Counted from the stretch's first letter, positions 19,633-29,690 are shown. The stretch: 64,000 bases of DNA from Anabaena sp. 4-3 (GCF_001597745.1 NZ_LUHJ01000072.1:102465-166464); one strand, 5' to 3'. Notes: generated by a model not told the origin, from the sequence alone. Translations and numbers: made by a program.

Positions 19633-20047
19633 AGCCTTCTGAGAAGCATGGGGTTTTCAAGCGATTTTTTCGATAAATTAAATTAATGTGAAGATGTAGA
19701 TGAATCAGTAGAGACGTAGCAGTGCTACGTCTTTACTGGTAATGAATCTGAAGAATTTGTAATCTAGAAAACAAATTTTTGATAACTATAGAAACATATA
19801 AGACTTGCTAATTTTATTTGATAAGAGTTTGTAAAATCTCTCACTTTGAAAAATGTCACAATCAGTTATGATATGAGCGTATGCGTAAGTTCAGCCCCAC
19901 TTAAGGTTTAGTTGAAGATAATGCTAGCAATCTCAATGCTGCCCGACAACATTGACCATCTGTGACCAAAAAAGAGACTATGCAAACTTTGCAATCTGTT
20001 TTTAACGCTGAACGTATCGCTTTTAGTTGAAAATTACTTGATCCCAC
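19633..20047. other. Intergenic region before the RNA-binding protein gene
   Basis: About 415 bases with the hairpin at 19707-19737 and otherwise AT-rich sequence. Genes for this RRM family often have long 5' leaders that govern cold induction, so the leader of the next gene may occupy much of it; this is inferred from the family. Confidence 0.4.
19707..19737. repeat. Palindromic hairpin AGTAGAGACGTAGCA type
   Basis: A near-perfect hairpin: AGTAGAGACGTAGCA (19707-19721) and TGCTACGTCTTTACT (19723-19737) with a one-base centre and one mismatch. Similar GACGTAGC palindromes are dispersed in Nostoc-type genomes. It lies about 75 bp after the small protein gene and could act as a terminator, but there is no T-run. 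Confidence 0.5.
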
Positions 20048-20332
20048 ATGACTATCTACGTTGGAAATCTCTCCTACCGCGCTACTGAAGCAGACTTGAA
20101 AGCCGTATTTGCAGATTACGGCGAAGTCAAAAGAATTGTATTGCCTACCGACCGAGAAACCGGACGTATGCGTGGTTTTGCCTTTGTTGAAATGATTGAT
20201 GACTCCCAAGAAGATGCGGCTATCAGCGAATTAGATGGCGCAGAATGGATGGGTCGGCAACTCAAAGTTAACAAAGCCAAACCGCGAGAAGATGACAAAC
20301 AAGGTAGTTGGGGGAGAAAAAAAGACTATTAA
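20048..20332 (+). CDS. RNA-binding protein with a single RRM domain
   Basis: 94 residues, one RNA recognition motif covering about 1-82: RNP2 is IYVGNL at residues 3-8 and RNP1 is RGFAFVEM near residue 41. A short charged tail (KPREDDKQGSWGRKKDY) replaces the long Gly-rich tail of cold-induced cyanobacterial Rbp proteins, so it resembles the short RbpD-like type. It likely binds mRNA; in cyanobacteria such proteins act in cold response and in mRNA localisation. It is followed by a strong hairpin (20436-20483), so it is probably monocistronic. Confidence 0.92.
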   Translation: MTIYVGNLSYRATEADLKAVFADYGEVKRIVLPTDRETGRMRGFAFVEMIDDSQEDAAISELDGAEWMGRQLKVNKAKPREDDKQGSWGRKKDY

Positions 20333-20435
20333 CTCAAGTGAATTCCTAGCGTAGCAAATGTCGCGGCACTTAACAACAGCCGAATGAATTAAATTTGCTA
20401 TCCGCAATTGACAAAGCAGTATAAATATCCACCTG

Positions 20436-20490
20436 AATCCGACGAGTAGTATCTAGTAGGTCATGAACCTAACTTGTCGGATTTTATTTG
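20436..20490 (+). terminator. Candidate two-tier terminator hairpin after the RRM gene
   Basis: Outer stem AATCCGAC (20436-20443) pairs with GTCGGATT (20476-20483), and an inner stem TAGGT/ACCTA pairs in the loop. TTATTTG follows. It lies about 100 bases after the RRM gene stop. The T-tract is short, so termination strength is uncertain. Confidence 0.5.
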
Positions 20491-20639
20491 CTAGAACTGC
20501 TCATTTTTGGACATAAGCATTGATTTTTGCTGGCTTGAAGTCAAAAGAAATCGGGTAGTGCAATGTTGGTTAATTGACTGATGTGAGCAGAAATGTGAGA
20601 GTAGCACCTAGGAGCTAATTTTAGATATCGTACAAAAAA

Positions 20640-20653
20640 GTAAGTATTAATAC
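20640..20653 (+). promoter_or_regulatory. NtcA-like site GTA-N8-TAC upstream of fbp
   Basis: GTA (20640-20642), eight bases, TAC (20651-20653), 186 bp before the fbp start. This matches the NtcA consensus of cyanobacterial nitrogen control. No good TANNNT -10 box appears 22-23 bases downstream, so activity is unproven; chance matches are common in AT-rich DNA. Confidence 0.3.
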
Positions 20654-20839
20654 TCAAAATCTGGGTTTGACAACAGCGATCGCCCCAAACATAGCAGCCA
20701 GAAAAAATCAATTTCTTTAGTTTATCTAAAATCACATCGAGGTTATCAAATTACCTTTCTAAGATAGAGGCAGCAGCTATAAGTTGCCACCAATCAACTT
20801 ACTGTCCCAACCACAGCCAGTCGCTAGGGAGTACAGCAA

Positions 20840-21895
20840 ATGACTAAAGCGTCAGAATCTTTAGAGTTATCTATGTACGACGCTACAGACAAAGGTTTAG
20901 ATCGTGATTGTACAACCTTATCACGACACGTACTACAGCAGCTTCAGAGTTTTTCCTCAGATGCACAAGATTTAAGTGCGCTGATGAATCGTATTGCTCT
21001 GGCTGGCAAACTAATTGCTCGTCGCCTCAGCCGTGCGGGGTTAATGGAAGGCGTTCTGGGATTTACCGGAGAAGTCAACGTCCAAGGCGAATCTGTGAAA
21101 AAAATGGATGTTTATGCCAATGACGTATTTATCTCCGTGTTTAAGCAAAGCGGCTTAGTGTGTCGCCTAGCATCCGAAGAAATGGATCAACCCTACTATA
21201 TTCCTGAAAACTGCCCCATAGGTCGTTATACCCTTCTGTATGACCCAATTGACGGTTCATCGAATACCGACACGAATTTAAGTTTGGGTTCCATCTTTTC
21301 CATCCGTCAACAGCAAGGAGATGACAGCGATGGTCAAGCTAAAGACCTCCTGAGCAACGGACGCAACCAAATTGCGGCCGGATACATCCTTTACGGGCCT
21401 AGCACGATGCTAGTCTATACTATTGGTAGGGGTGTTCATTCCTTTACCCTCGACCCCAGCTTAGGGGAATTCATCCTCACCGAAGAAAACATTCGCATTC
21501 CCAACCACGGTGCTATTTACAGCGTTAACGAAGGTAACTTTTGGCAATGGGAAGAATCCTTGCGGGAATACATCCGTTACGTTCATCGCACCGAAGGCTA
21601 TAGCGCGCGTTATAGTGGTGCAATGGTGAGCGATATCCACAGAATTTTAGTGCAAGGTGGTGTGTTTCTGTATCCAGGGACAATTCAAAAACCAGAGGGG
21701 AAATTGCGCTTGTTGTATGAATCTGCTCCCCTAGCTTTTTTAATTGAGCAAGCCGGTGGTCGTGCTACTACAGGATTAGTAGAGATATTAGACGTAGTGC
21801 CAACAAAACTGCATCAACGCACCCCACTAATTATTGGTAGCAAAGAGGATGTCGCCAAAGTCGAGTCATTTATTCAAAATGTTCACCAGAAGTGA
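20840..21895 (+). CDS. fbp: Fructose-1,6-bisphosphatase, class I
   Basis: Hydrolyses fructose 1,6-bisphosphate in the Calvin cycle and gluconeogenesis. The 351-residue protein shows the family metal site ([12 protein letters not shown]), [18 protein letters not shown] in the substrate and metal region, ASEEM, and the C-terminal [21 protein letters not shown] motif. The redox-regulated Cys loop of plant chloroplast enzymes is absent, as in cyanobacteria generally. It heads the fbp-tal-zwf-opcA cluster with about 210 bp before tal. The 507-base gap upstream (20333-20839) carries the hairpin and NtcA-like site listed here and no gene that I can see. Confidence 0.97.
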   Translation: MTKASESLELSMYDATDKGLDRDCTTLSRHVLQQLQSFSSDAQDLSALMNRIALAGKLIARRLSRAGLMEGVLGFTGEVNVQGESVKKMDVYANDVFISVFKQSGLVCRLASEEMDQPYYIPENCPIGRYTLLYDPIDGSSNTDTNLSLGSIFSIRQQQGDDSDGQAKDLLSNGRNQIAAGYILYGPSTMLVYTIGRGVHSFTLDPSLGEFILTEENIRIPNHGAIYSVNEGNFWQWEESLREYIRYVHRTEGYSARYSGAMVSDIHRILVQGGVFLYPGTIQKPEGKLRLLYESAPLAFLIEQAGGRATTGLVEILDVVPTKLHQRTPLIIGSKEDVAKVESFIQNVHQK

Positions 21896-22108
21896 GGTTT
21901 GAGCAGCTAGAGGCTAGTGATTTTTACCCAACATTCAGACTCAGGACTCCCTGTAGCAATTTTTAGGTGTCTATGAGAGATTATCTCAGCTGGCCGATGC
22001 AATAAGTGATAGGCAACGCCAAAATGCAAAAGTTACCATCAAAGCTTTTATTTGATGGTTTTTGCCAAATTCACTTAGAAACATCATCATTGGAGTGGAA
22101 TAAAAGTT

Positions 22109-23254
22109 ATGGCCACCAATCATTTATTAGAAATCAAACAATACGGTCAAAGTATCTGGATGGATAATTTGAGCCGAGACATTATTCAATCAGGGGAACT
22201 CAAAAACTTAGTTGAAAACAAAGGAATTTGTGGCATTACCTCCAATCCAACTATCTTTGAGAAAGCCATTGCTGATAATGCAATTTATGATGCTGATATA
22301 GAAGCAGGCATTCGGGCGGGATTACCAACTTACAAAATTTATGAATCCCTAGTGTTTGCAGATATCCGTAATGCCTGTGATATCTTGCGTCCTGTATATG
22401 AAGCCTCGAATAGACAAGATGGTTATGTGAGTATCGAAGTTCCACCAACCATCGCCAATGACACCCAAGCCTCAATAGCTGAAGCCCGGCGTTATTTCCA
22501 AGAAATTGGCCGGGAAAATGTGATGATTAAGATTCCTGGTACAGCAGCAGGATTGCCAGCCGTCGAACAGGCAATATCTGAGGGAATTAACGTGAATATT
22601 ACCCTGTTATTTTCTGTAGACAGCTATATCAACACAGCTTGGGCTTATATTCGGGGTTTAGAAAAACGGGTAGCAGAGGGTAAAGATATTAGCAAAATAG
22701 CTTCTGTTGCCAGTTTTTTCCTGAGTCGCATTGACAGCAACGTTGACAGCAAAATCGATGCCAAATTGAAACGAGGCATTGATGATATGAATGTAGAAGC
22801 CAAACTCACTGCTGTCAAAGGTAAAGTAGCGATCGCCAATGCCAAAATTGCTTATCAAGAGTACAAAAAAATTATTGCTGATAGTCGCTGGCAAGCCCTA
22901 GCCGCCAAAGGTGCCAAAGTGCAAAGATTACTGTGGGCTAGCACCAGCACCAAAGATCCCCACTACAGCGATGTCATGTATGTCGATGAGTTAATTGGCC
23001 CAGATACCGTCAACACTCTACCACCAGGGACAATTGACGCTTGCGCCGACCACTGTAATGTAGCTAATCGTATAGAAACAGGAGTAGAATCAGCTTATCA
23101 ATTAATAGAAAGCCTCAAAGACCCTGACATCAATATCAATCTTGATCATGTCATGGATGAACTATTAATTGAAGGCATTCACAAATTTGTACAGCCCTTC
23201 CAGTCCCTAATGAACTCTTTAGAGAACAAAGTCAAGCTATTGTCACCAGTATAG
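22109..23254 (+). CDS. tal: Transaldolase
   Basis: Transfers dihydroxyacetone units between sugar phosphates in the pentose phosphate pathway. At 381 residues it is the longer TalA/TalB-distinct bacterial form found with zwf in cyanobacteria. Visible motifs are GITSNPTIFEKAI near the N-terminus, the Schiff-base Lys in MIKIPGTAAGLPA, NVNITLLFS, and WASTSTKDP. The TSN and KIPGT motifs identify it firmly. It has a GGAGTGG ribosome site. Its stop lies directly at a block of GGGACTG heptads separating it from zwf. Confidence 0.97.
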   Translation: MATNHLLEIKQYGQSIWMDNLSRDIIQSGELKNLVENKGICGITSNPTIFEKAIADNAIYDADIEAGIRAGLPTYKIYESLVFADIRNACDILRPVYEASNRQDGYVSIEVPPTIANDTQASIAEARRYFQEIGRENVMIKIPGTAAGLPAVEQAISEGINVNITLLFSVDSYINTAWAYIRGLEKRVAEGKDISKIASVASFFLSRIDSNVDSKIDAKLKRGIDDMNVEAKLTAVKGKVAIANAKIAYQEYKKIIADSRWQALAAKGAKVQRLLWASTSTKDPHYSDVMYVDELIGPDTVNTLPPGTIDACADHCNVANRIETGVESAYQLIESLKDPDININLDHVMDELLIEGIHKFVQPFQSLMNSLENKVKLLSPV

Positions 23255-23376
23255 GGACTGGGGACTAGGGACTGGGGACTGGGAAAAAACAAAGGAGCAG
23301 AGGGGAAAAACTTAGTGCATCGATGCTCAACCCCTAATACCCAATCCCCAGTACCCAGTACCCAATCCCCAATTCC
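23254..23376. repeat. Paired heptad repeats between tal and zwf
   Basis: GGGACTG-type heptads (about 23254-23284) are followed by the complementary type, CCCAGTA/CCCAATC (about 23336-23372). The two blocks face each other, so the tal-zwf transcript could fold a long imperfect stem. Similar heptads occur at 13557-13577 and 60479-60598. Confidence 0.6.
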
Positions 23377-23404
23377 AACCTCCCACCTAGAATCGAAAAC
23401 TGTT

Positions 23405-24934
23405 ATGGTTAGTCTCCTAGAAAATCCTTTGCGCGTGGGTTTGCAACAGCAAGGGATGCCCGAACCGCAAATCATCATCATCTTTGGTGCGTCTGGTGAT
23501 TTAACCTGGCGCAAACTTGTACCAGCACTGTACAAATTACGCCGGGAGAGACGCATTCCCCCAGAAACTACTATTGTCGGCGTAGCGCGTCGGGAGTGGA
23601 CTCACGAATACTTCCGCGAACAATTGCGGAAAGGTATGGAAGAGGTTCATGGTGGTGTCGATCCCGAAGAACTCTGGCAAGATTTCTCTCAAGGTTTGTT
23701 CTACTGCCCTGGAGACATAGACAATCCTGAAAGCTACCAAAAACTTAAAAATTTCTTAAGCGAATTAGACGAACAACGGGGAACAAGAGGGAACAGAATG
23801 TTTTACCTCTCCGTTGCGCCTAACTTCTTCCCTGAAGCTATCAAACAACTGGGGACAGCCGGAATGCTAGACGACCCCTACAAAAATCGTCTAGTGATTG
23901 AAAAACCATTTGGTCGAGACTTAGCATCAGCCCAAAGTCTCAATAAAGTAGTAGGGAAATATTGCCAAGAAAACCAAGTCTACCGCATTGACCACTACTT
24001 GGGTAAAGAAACAGTTCAAAACTTGTTAGTCTTTCGCTTTGCCAATGCGATATTTGAACCCTTGTGGAATCGTCAGTTTGTTGACCACGTACAAATTACC
24101 GTAGCTGAAACCGTAGGCGTAGAAGATCGGGCTGGCTACTACGAGAAATCCGGCGCATTGCGGGATATGCTGCAAAACCACCTGATGCAGCTTTACTGTC
24201 TGACAGCGATGGAAGCACCCAACTCAATGGATGCCGACAGTATCCGCACGGAAAAAGTAAAAGTTCTACAAGCTACACGCCTAGCTGATGTTAATAACCT
24301 GTCACGTTCAGCTATACGCGGTCAATACAGCGCAGGTTGGATGAAAGGGCAACCAGTACCGGGGTATCGAGAAGAACCAGGAGTTAATCCCAACTCCACA
24401 ACCCCAACCTACGTAGCCATGAAATTTATGGTTGATAACTGGCGTTGGCAAGGCGTTCCTTTCTACCTGCGGACTGGTAAGCGGATGCCGAAAAAAGTCA
24501 GTGAGATTTCCATCCATTTCCGGGATGTACCTTCGCGGATGTTTCCATCCACCACACAACAGAGAAACGCCAACATTTTAGCCATGCGAATTCAACCAAA
24601 TGAAGGAATTTCTCTGCGGTTTGATGTGAAAATGCCGGGGGCAGAATTCCGCACCCGTTCCGTGGATATGGACTTTAGCTATGGTTCATTTGGGATTGCA
24701 GCTACTTCCGATGCTTACGATCGCCTATTCCTTGATTGTATGATGGGCGACCAAACATTATTCACCCGTGCCGACGAAGTAGAAGCAGCCTGGCAGGTAG
24801 TGACTCCCGCCCTTTCCGTGTGGGATGCGCCCGCAGACCCCGCCATTGTTCCCCAATACGAAGCCGGGACTTGGGAACCAGCAGAAGCAGAACTGTTGAT
24901 TAATCAAGACGGTCGTCGCTGGCGCAGACTCTAA
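23405..24934 (+). CDS. zwf: Glucose-6-phosphate 1-dehydrogenase
   Basis: Oxidises glucose 6-phosphate and makes NADPH, the entry to the oxidative pentose phosphate pathway; in heterocyst-forming species this supplies reductant for nitrogen fixation in the dark and in heterocysts. 509 residues from ATG 23405. The N-terminal Rossmann motif is [15 protein letters not shown], the substrate site is RIDHYLGKE with catalytic His, and EKPFGRDL and [19 protein letters not shown] are present. The ATG is chosen because the family begins a few residues before the nucleotide motif. opcA follows 71 bp later, its known activator partner. Confidence 0.97.
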   Translation: MVSLLENPLRVGLQQQGMPEPQIIIIFGASGDLTWRKLVPALYKLRRERRIPPETTIVGVARREWTHEYFREQLRKGMEEVHGGVDPEELWQDFSQGLFYCPGDIDNPESYQKLKNFLSELDEQRGTRGNRMFYLSVAPNFFPEAIKQLGTAGMLDDPYKNRLVIEKPFGRDLASAQSLNKVVGKYCQENQVYRIDHYLGKETVQNLLVFRFANAIFEPLWNRQFVDHVQITVAETVGVEDRAGYYEKSGALRDMLQNHLMQLYCLTAMEAPNSMDADSIRTEKVKVLQATRLADVNNLSRSAIRGQYSAGWMKGQPVPGYREEPGVNPNSTTPTYVAMKFMVDNWRWQGVPFYLRTGKRMPKKVSEISIHFRDVPSRMFPSTTQQRNANILAMRIQPNEGISLRFDVKMPGAEFRTRSVDMDFSYGSFGIAATSDAYDRLFLDCMMGDQTLFTRADEVEAAWQVVTPALSVWDAPADPAIVPQYEAGTWEPAEAELLINQDGRRWRRL

Positions 24935-25005
24935 AAATTAGTTACTCAGCATGAGTGATGCCAAGACTAATTACAAATAACAACTGACACAATGGCAAAT
25001 TTTCT

Positions 25006-26382
25006 ATGACTTCCCAAGCTTCCACAGTTTTCTCACTTCAGGCACCCAAAGATATTTCGCTCAACGAAATTGAAGCGGAACTTAATCAAATTTGGCAAAG
25101 TTACGGCATCGCTGGTGAAGATGGTGCTTTACCTGCGGCAACACGAGCTACTACTTTTACCCTCGTAGTTTACGAACCCGAAGAAACTCAGTATTTATTG
25201 GCGGCTTTGGGATTTTACCACGGCCCCATCGACGGCATTTTAGGCCCGCAGACAGATGCAGCTTTGCGACAAGTGCAGATTAAATATGGCTTGTCAGTCA
25301 CAGGAACCGCTACACCCGAAACCCTGAATAAATTACGGGAAGAATTCGCCAAACGTCAAGGTAACGGCACAGGGGAAACTACCAACGGACACACTGCCCA
25401 TAGTTTTAACGCCAGCAGCCCCACCATTGCTGACGAAATTGCCCTTCGTAACCCTTGCCGCATCATTGCCTTGTTTCCGATTGCGGGTGAAGATGAAGGG
25501 GTGAAAGCGCAAGTTTCTGCTTACTGCCCGATGCAGAAGCAATCTGCCAGCACCCTGATCTGTTGTGAATACATTACTCTCACCGGTACTGCCACCGCCT
25601 TGGAACGGATAGGCGGCATGATTCCCGCCTTGTTGATTGGTGGCTTGCCCAAGTTTCTCTGGTGGAAGGCGACACCAGACCCCAATAACGGCTTGTTTAA
25701 ACGATTGGCGGCGATTTGCAATAACGTTATTGTTGATTCTTGCAACTTTAACGACCCAGAAACAGATTTACTTAGCCTACAAGAGTTAGTAGACTCAGGT
25801 GTACCGCTAGCTGATTTGAACTGGCGTAGACTCTCCGCATGGCAAGAGTTAACAGCTCAAGCCTTCGACCCTCCTCATCGTCGTGAGTCTCTCAAAGACA
25901 TTGACCACGTAAATATTGATTACGAAAAAGGCAATCCAACACAAGCATTGTTATTTTTAGGTTGGTTGGCAAGTCGCTTGCAATGGTTGCCAGTTGCCTA
26001 TGAACAGGAAAGTGGAGATTATGATATCACCCGCATTCGCTTTGTGGCCCAAGACCAAACACAAGTAGAAGCTGAACTGGCAGGAGTTCCAGTTGCGGAT
26101 GTGGGTGAGGTTGTGGGTGATTTGATTGCCCTGCGCCTCAGTTCGACCAATACCAAAGCAAATTGTGGTACTGTCATCTGCTCCGAAACTGGGGGTTGTA
26201 TGCGGATGGAAACCCACGGCGGCGCGCAAACACCGGGTTTATTCCAGCAGGTGAGTTCCCTGTCAGAACAAAAAGCCGAAGCACTGCTGAGTCAACAGGT
26301 ACAACGCTGGGGTCGTGAGTCGCTGTTTGAAGACAGCCTAGCAGTTATAGATCAAGCATTGAAGTTAGGCGCGAAGAGTTAA
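25006..26382 (+). CDS. opcA: OpcA, glucose-6-phosphate dehydrogenase assembly/activator protein
   Basis: 458 residues. OpcA allosterically activates and helps assemble cyanobacterial Zwf, which fits its place directly after zwf. The N-terminus includes a peptidoglycan-binding-like helical repeat (about 58-110, ALGFYHGPIDGILGPQTDAAL), usual for the Nostoc protein. The C-terminal part is the conserved OpcA domain (LLIGGLPKFLWWKATPD, DHVNIDYEKGNP, ETGGCMRMETHGG). Two Cys in the C-terminal half (including GGCMRM) are candidates for thioredoxin control, which has been described for the Nostoc protein. The cluster ends here. Confidence 0.95.
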   Translation: MTSQASTVFSLQAPKDISLNEIEAELNQIWQSYGIAGEDGALPAATRATTFTLVVYEPEETQYLLAALGFYHGPIDGILGPQTDAALRQVQIKYGLSVTGTATPETLNKLREEFAKRQGNGTGETTNGHTAHSFNASSPTIADEIALRNPCRIIALFPIAGEDEGVKAQVSAYCPMQKQSASTLICCEYITLTGTATALERIGGMIPALLIGGLPKFLWWKATPDPNNGLFKRLAAICNNVIVDSCNFNDPETDLLSLQELVDSGVPLADLNWRRLSAWQELTAQAFDPPHRRESLKDIDHVNIDYEKGNPTQALLFLGWLASRLQWLPVAYEQESGDYDITRIRFVAQDQTQVEAELAGVPVADVGEVVGDLIALRLSSTNTKANCGTVICSETGGCMRMETHGGAQTPGLFQQVSSLSEQKAEALLSQQVQRWGRESLFEDSLAVIDQALKLGAKS

Positions 26383-26408
26383 AGCAGACAAAGTACGGCG
26401 AACGGCCG

Positions 26409-26438
26409 TGTACGGGCGAACGGCCGTTCGCCCGTACA
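26409..26438. repeat. 30-bp perfect palindrome
   Basis: A perfect palindrome centred between 26423 and 26424, GC-rich in otherwise AT-rich DNA, with half-site TGTACGGGCGAACGG. A partial copy (GCGAACGGCCGTGTAC) directly precedes it. It lies 27 bases after opcA. Palindromes of this form are dispersed in Nostoc-type genomes; it could also stop transcription. The rest of the gap to 26733 holds the hairpin at 26626-26693. Confidence 0.7.
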
Positions 26439-26625
26439 TATCTTCCTATTCCGAGATAGCGGGCTTTGGGCTTTCCTGCTCTCTGCCGAGTACATACTTT
26501 ATACCCAAAGGGTGGCCTCTGAGTCAGTCAGGTGGGTCGCAACCAACAACTATGATCACACAAGATTATACAAAGTCGTATCCTGAGCTTGCCGAAGGGT
26601 GGACGCTACACGGTTTTATTTATTG

Positions 26626-26693
26626 GTCGGGATTCATCCCCACCTACAATGTGGGGATTTATTTAGAATTGATAGGTGGGGACTTCTCCCGAC
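26626..26693. mobile_element. Long inverted repeat, possible IS200/IS605-type end
   Basis: GTCGGGA (26626-26632) and CCCCACCTA (26638-26646) are matched by TAGGTGGGG (26673-26681) and TCCCGAC (26687-26693). The inner part can alternatively fold as CCCCAC/GTGGGG (26638-26643, 26651-26656). Such sub-terminal hairpins mark the ends of IS200/IS605 and TnpB elements in cyanobacteria. No transposase gene is present, so if it is mobile it is a remnant moved in trans. Confidence 0.35.
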
Positions 26694-26733
26694 ATTTCTT
26701 TAAATAAATTTTTGATAGCTTCAGGAGGGCCTG

Positions 26734-28203
26734 ATGGTAACAGCGAAGGAACCACAACAACAGGTAAAAATTGGCCCAACTCGACTGCTAATTAACAATG
26801 AATGGATAGAAAGCGTTAGTGGTCGCAGATTTGAAACAATTAACCCAGCCACAGGTGAGGTGATCTGCACAGTAGCAGAAGCAGATGCGCCAGATGTGGA
26901 TAAGGCAGTAAAAGCAGCCCGTACCGCCTTCACCAGTGGCGAATGGGCAAAACTATCAGCTGCGCGTCGGGGAGATTTGCTTTATAAGTTAGCTGATTTA
27001 ATTGCACAAAATATTGATGAATTGGCGCGGCTAGAAACCTTAGACAACGGTAAGCCATTGCAAGATTCATTAGGTGACTTGCAGTTAGTTATCGCTTGCT
27101 ATCGCTATTATGCAGGTTGGGCGGATAAGGTACAAGGTAAAACCATTCCGATTAGCGGCCCATACTTCTGTTACACTCGCCATGAACCTGTGGGTGTAGT
27201 TGGTCAAATTATCCCGTGGAATTTCCCCTTGTTGATGCAAGCGTGGAAGTTAGCACCAGCTTTAGCAACAGGTAACACCGTGGTTCTCAAAACGGCTGAA
27301 CAAACACCATTGTCAGCGTTGCGGGTAGGAGAGTTGATTGTGGAAGCTGGTTTTCCCCCTGGTGTGGTGAATATTTTATCAGGATATGGCCCCACCGCCG
27401 GAGCAGCGATCGCTCACCATAGAGATATTGATAAAGTCGCGTTTACCGGTTCCACTGAGGTAGGGCATCTGATTATGGAGGCAGCTGCCAAAAGTAACCT
27501 TAAACGGGTAACGTTAGAATTGGGCGGCAAGAGTCCCAATATTGTGTTTGCTGATGCTGATTTCGATGCCGCCATTGCAGGCGCACACGATGCCATATTC
27601 TTTAACCAAGGTCAATGTTGCTGTGCAGGTTCACGGCTGTTTGTGGAAGAAAAATGTTACGACGATTTTGTGGCTAAGAGCGTAGAAAAAGCCCAAAATC
27701 GGATTGTGGGCGATCCCTTTGATGGCAATACCCAACAAGGCCCCCAAGTTGACAAAGACCAATTTGACAAAGTGATGAGTTACATTGAGTCGGGGATGCG
27801 ACAAGGGGCGCAGAGGTTATGTGGTGGTAATCGTGTGGGAGACAAAGGCTTCTTTATAGCCCCTACAGTGTTTGCCGATGTACATGATGATATGCAGATA
27901 GCCCAAGAGGAAATCTTTGGCCCGGTGATGAGTATCATCAAATTCAGAGACATTGAAGAAGTCATTCAACGGGCAAATAACACCATGTACGGACTAGCCG
28001 CCGCCGTGTGGACAAAAGATATTAGCAAAGCTCATGCGATCGCTAATAACGTCCGGGCTGGTACTGTATGGGTAAATTGCTACGACGTATTTGACCCCGC
28101 CGCACCCTTTGGTGGCTTTAAGCAATCTGGTATGGGTCGAGAACTAGGTGAATATGGCTTGCAACAGTACACCGAAGTTAAGACTGTTACCATCAAATTG
28201 TAA
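26734..28203 (+). CDS. NAD(P)-dependent aldehyde dehydrogenase
   Basis: 489 residues of the ALDH1/2-like class. Oxidises aldehydes to acids. Seen: the NAD-binding IIPWNFPL, the general base Glu in [10 protein letters not shown], catalytic Cys296 in [20 protein letters not shown], and the C-terminal [15 protein letters not shown]. The active-site context is almost that of animal ALDH2/retinal dehydrogenase, so retinal or medium-chain aldehydes are plausible substrates; this is inference. It has a strong ribosome site (CAGGAGGG) before ATG 26734. It faces mazG tail to tail, with only 13 bp between the stops. Confidence 0.95.
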   Translation: MVTAKEPQQQVKIGPTRLLINNEWIESVSGRRFETINPATGEVICTVAEADAPDVDKAVKAARTAFTSGEWAKLSAARRGDLLYKLADLIAQNIDELARLETLDNGKPLQDSLGDLQLVIACYRYYAGWADKVQGKTIPISGPYFCYTRHEPVGVVGQIIPWNFPLLMQAWKLAPALATGNTVVLKTAEQTPLSALRVGELIVEAGFPPGVVNILSGYGPTAGAAIAHHRDIDKVAFTGSTEVGHLIMEAAAKSNLKRVTLELGGKSPNIVFADADFDAAIAGAHDAIFFNQGQCCCAGSRLFVEEKCYDDFVAKSVEKAQNRIVGDPFDGNTQQGPQVDKDQFDKVMSYIESGMRQGAQRLCGGNRVGDKGFFIAPTVFADVHDDMQIAQEEIFGPVMSIIKFRDIEEVIQRANNTMYGLAAAVWTKDISKAHAIANNVRAGTVWVNCYDVFDPAAPFGGFKQSGMGRELGEYGLQQYTEVKTVTIKL

Positions 28204-28216
28204 ATTGGATATACTC

Positions 28217-29038
28217 CTACTCTTGAGCAAGTTGGGCTTTAGCCTGTTGCCAGAGAGCATCTAACTCATCCAAACTGTAATCAGAGAGGGGGCGGTTGAT
28301 GACTGCCTCCATTTTTTGTAAACGCTGCACAAATCGCTGACTTGTGCCTTGTAACCCTGCACTGGGGTCAAGATTATACCACCGGGCTAACTGAATAACT
28401 GCAAATAGTAAATCACCTAATTCCGCTTGTTGACGTTCTGGCGTTTCCTCAGCCACAGCCTGTTGAAACTCCTGTAACTCCTCATGAAACTTCGCCCAGA
28501 CATCATCAATATTGTCCCACTCAAACCCAACCGCCGCCGCCTTTTGGGAAATCTTCATTGCGGCCGTCAGTGGCGGTAAAGTCCGTCCATAACGAGCCAG
28601 TTTTGTACTGAGTTTTTGACTATCTGCGGCTGATTCACCCTTTTCCGCCGCCTTAATTTGTTCCCAATTTTGCCGCACCTCCTCCACATTCTGTACCGAC
28701 ACCTCACCAAACACATGGGGATGACGACGAATCAACTTTTGGGAAATACCCTCAGCCACATCTTGTAGAGAAAACTGCCCAGACTCACTAGCAATTTGCG
28801 CCTGTAACACCACCTGTAACAGCAAATCCCCCAACTCCTCAACAACCTCCGCCTGAGAACCATGCTTAATCGCATCTACGACCTCATAAGCCTCCTCAAT
28901 CACATAAGGAATCAAAGTTTCAGGAGTTTGAGCCAAATCCCAAGGACAACCCCCATCAGGCGATCGCAACCTAGCCACCACCTCAATCAACCCCTGCAAC
29001 GCCGCCAAAACCTCAACCTGATTGTCATTTACTTCCAT
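28217..29038 (-). CDS. mazG: Nucleoside triphosphate pyrophosphohydrolase MazG
   Basis: Hydrolyses (d)NTPs to NMP and pyrophosphate, a house-cleaning enzyme. 273 residues with a duplicated all-alpha fold. The first half carries GGCPWDLAQTPETLIPYVIEEAYEVVDAI and VEELGDLLLQVVLQA, the Mg-binding E-E-x-x-E and E-x-x-D motifs, followed by RRHPHVFGE and NWEQIKAAEKG. The second half repeats the fold with ELGDLLFAVIQLARW. The start is ATG 29038. A stretch of CTCTGCGTTT-type repeats (29041-29085) lies just upstream, between it and the next gene. Confidence 0.95.
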   Translation of the reverse strand: MEVNDNQVEVLAALQGLIEVVARLRSPDGGCPWDLAQTPETLIPYVIEEAYEVVDAIKHGSQAEVVEELGDLLLQVVLQAQIASESGQFSLQDVAEGISQKLIRRHPHVFGEVSVQNVEEVRQNWEQIKAAEKGESAADSQKLSTKLARYGRTLPPLTAAMKISQKAAAVGFEWDNIDDVWAKFHEELQEFQQAVAEETPERQQAELGDLLFAVIQLARWYNLDPSAGLQGTSQRFVQRLQKMEAVINRPLSDYSLDELDALWQQAKAQLAQE

Positions 29039-29087
29039 AACTCCGCGCCCCTCTGCGTTTCCTTTGCGTACCTCTGCGTTTAAAATT

Positions 29088-29690
29088 TTACCTTCTTTTT
29101 CCTCTCCTCCCCCTTGCAGAACCCCGACCCCGATTAATCACTTTACGTTTCTTAATTTTGCCACGAGAAAGTAATCCCTTCACCCCCTGCTTACGAAACC
29201 GCTTATAAGCCGAACCCCCCCAATCGCTGAGATAATGACTCATCGCCCCCAGTTCTAAGCCTAAAAATAGGGCAAGAAATTCTGTACCGTAACTAGCAAG
29301 CGATCGCCCCAAACTGCCCTCCACATCTTGCCAACTCACAGACACATTCCCCAACTGCTGCACCACAGCCAAAATCACCACAGCCAAGATAGCCAGCAAA
29401 CTGCTGAGATACAACACCCTGAGCATCGTGCCAATAATCGGCCCATGAGATAAAAAAGAACGATGACGGAGACTTTTTTGATAAGGTAGCCAAATCCAAC
29501 GCAAAACCCCCCAACGTTGGAATTGACGGGAGTAGATATCTAAATCAGGGCCGAACATCAAACCGCCAAACAGAAACCCACCAGCCACCAACAAAGTCAC
29601 ATTGCCAGAGCGAGTCAGCCACAAACACACACCCGCCACCACTGGCAACGCCCATAAAGTAATGCGATCGTGCGTCCGACCAGAGGGCAT
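29088..29690 (-). CDS. DUF2227 family membrane protein, putative metal-binding
   Basis: 200 residues with about four hydrophobic segments. It shows the family's conserved polar motifs: SGRTHDRIT at the N-terminus, FGPDLDIYS, SLRHRSFLSHGPIIGT and HYLSDWG. The spaced His and Asp residues are the proposed metal ligands and resemble membrane-bound hydrolases such as YdjM. A basic C-terminal tail (Lys/Arg/Gly-rich) follows. No substrate is known. It is transcribed in the direction of mazG with a 49-bp gap. Confidence 0.85.
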   Translation of the reverse strand: MPSGRTHDRITLWALPVVAGVCLWLTRSGNVTLLVAGGFLFGGLMFGPDLDIYSRQFQRWGVLRWIWLPYQKSLRHRSFLSHGPIIGTMLRVLYLSSLLAILAVVILAVVQQLGNVSVSWQDVEGSLGRSLASYGTEFLALFLGLELGAMSHYLSDWGGSAYKRFRKQGVKGLLSRGKIKKRKVINRGRGSARGRRGKRR

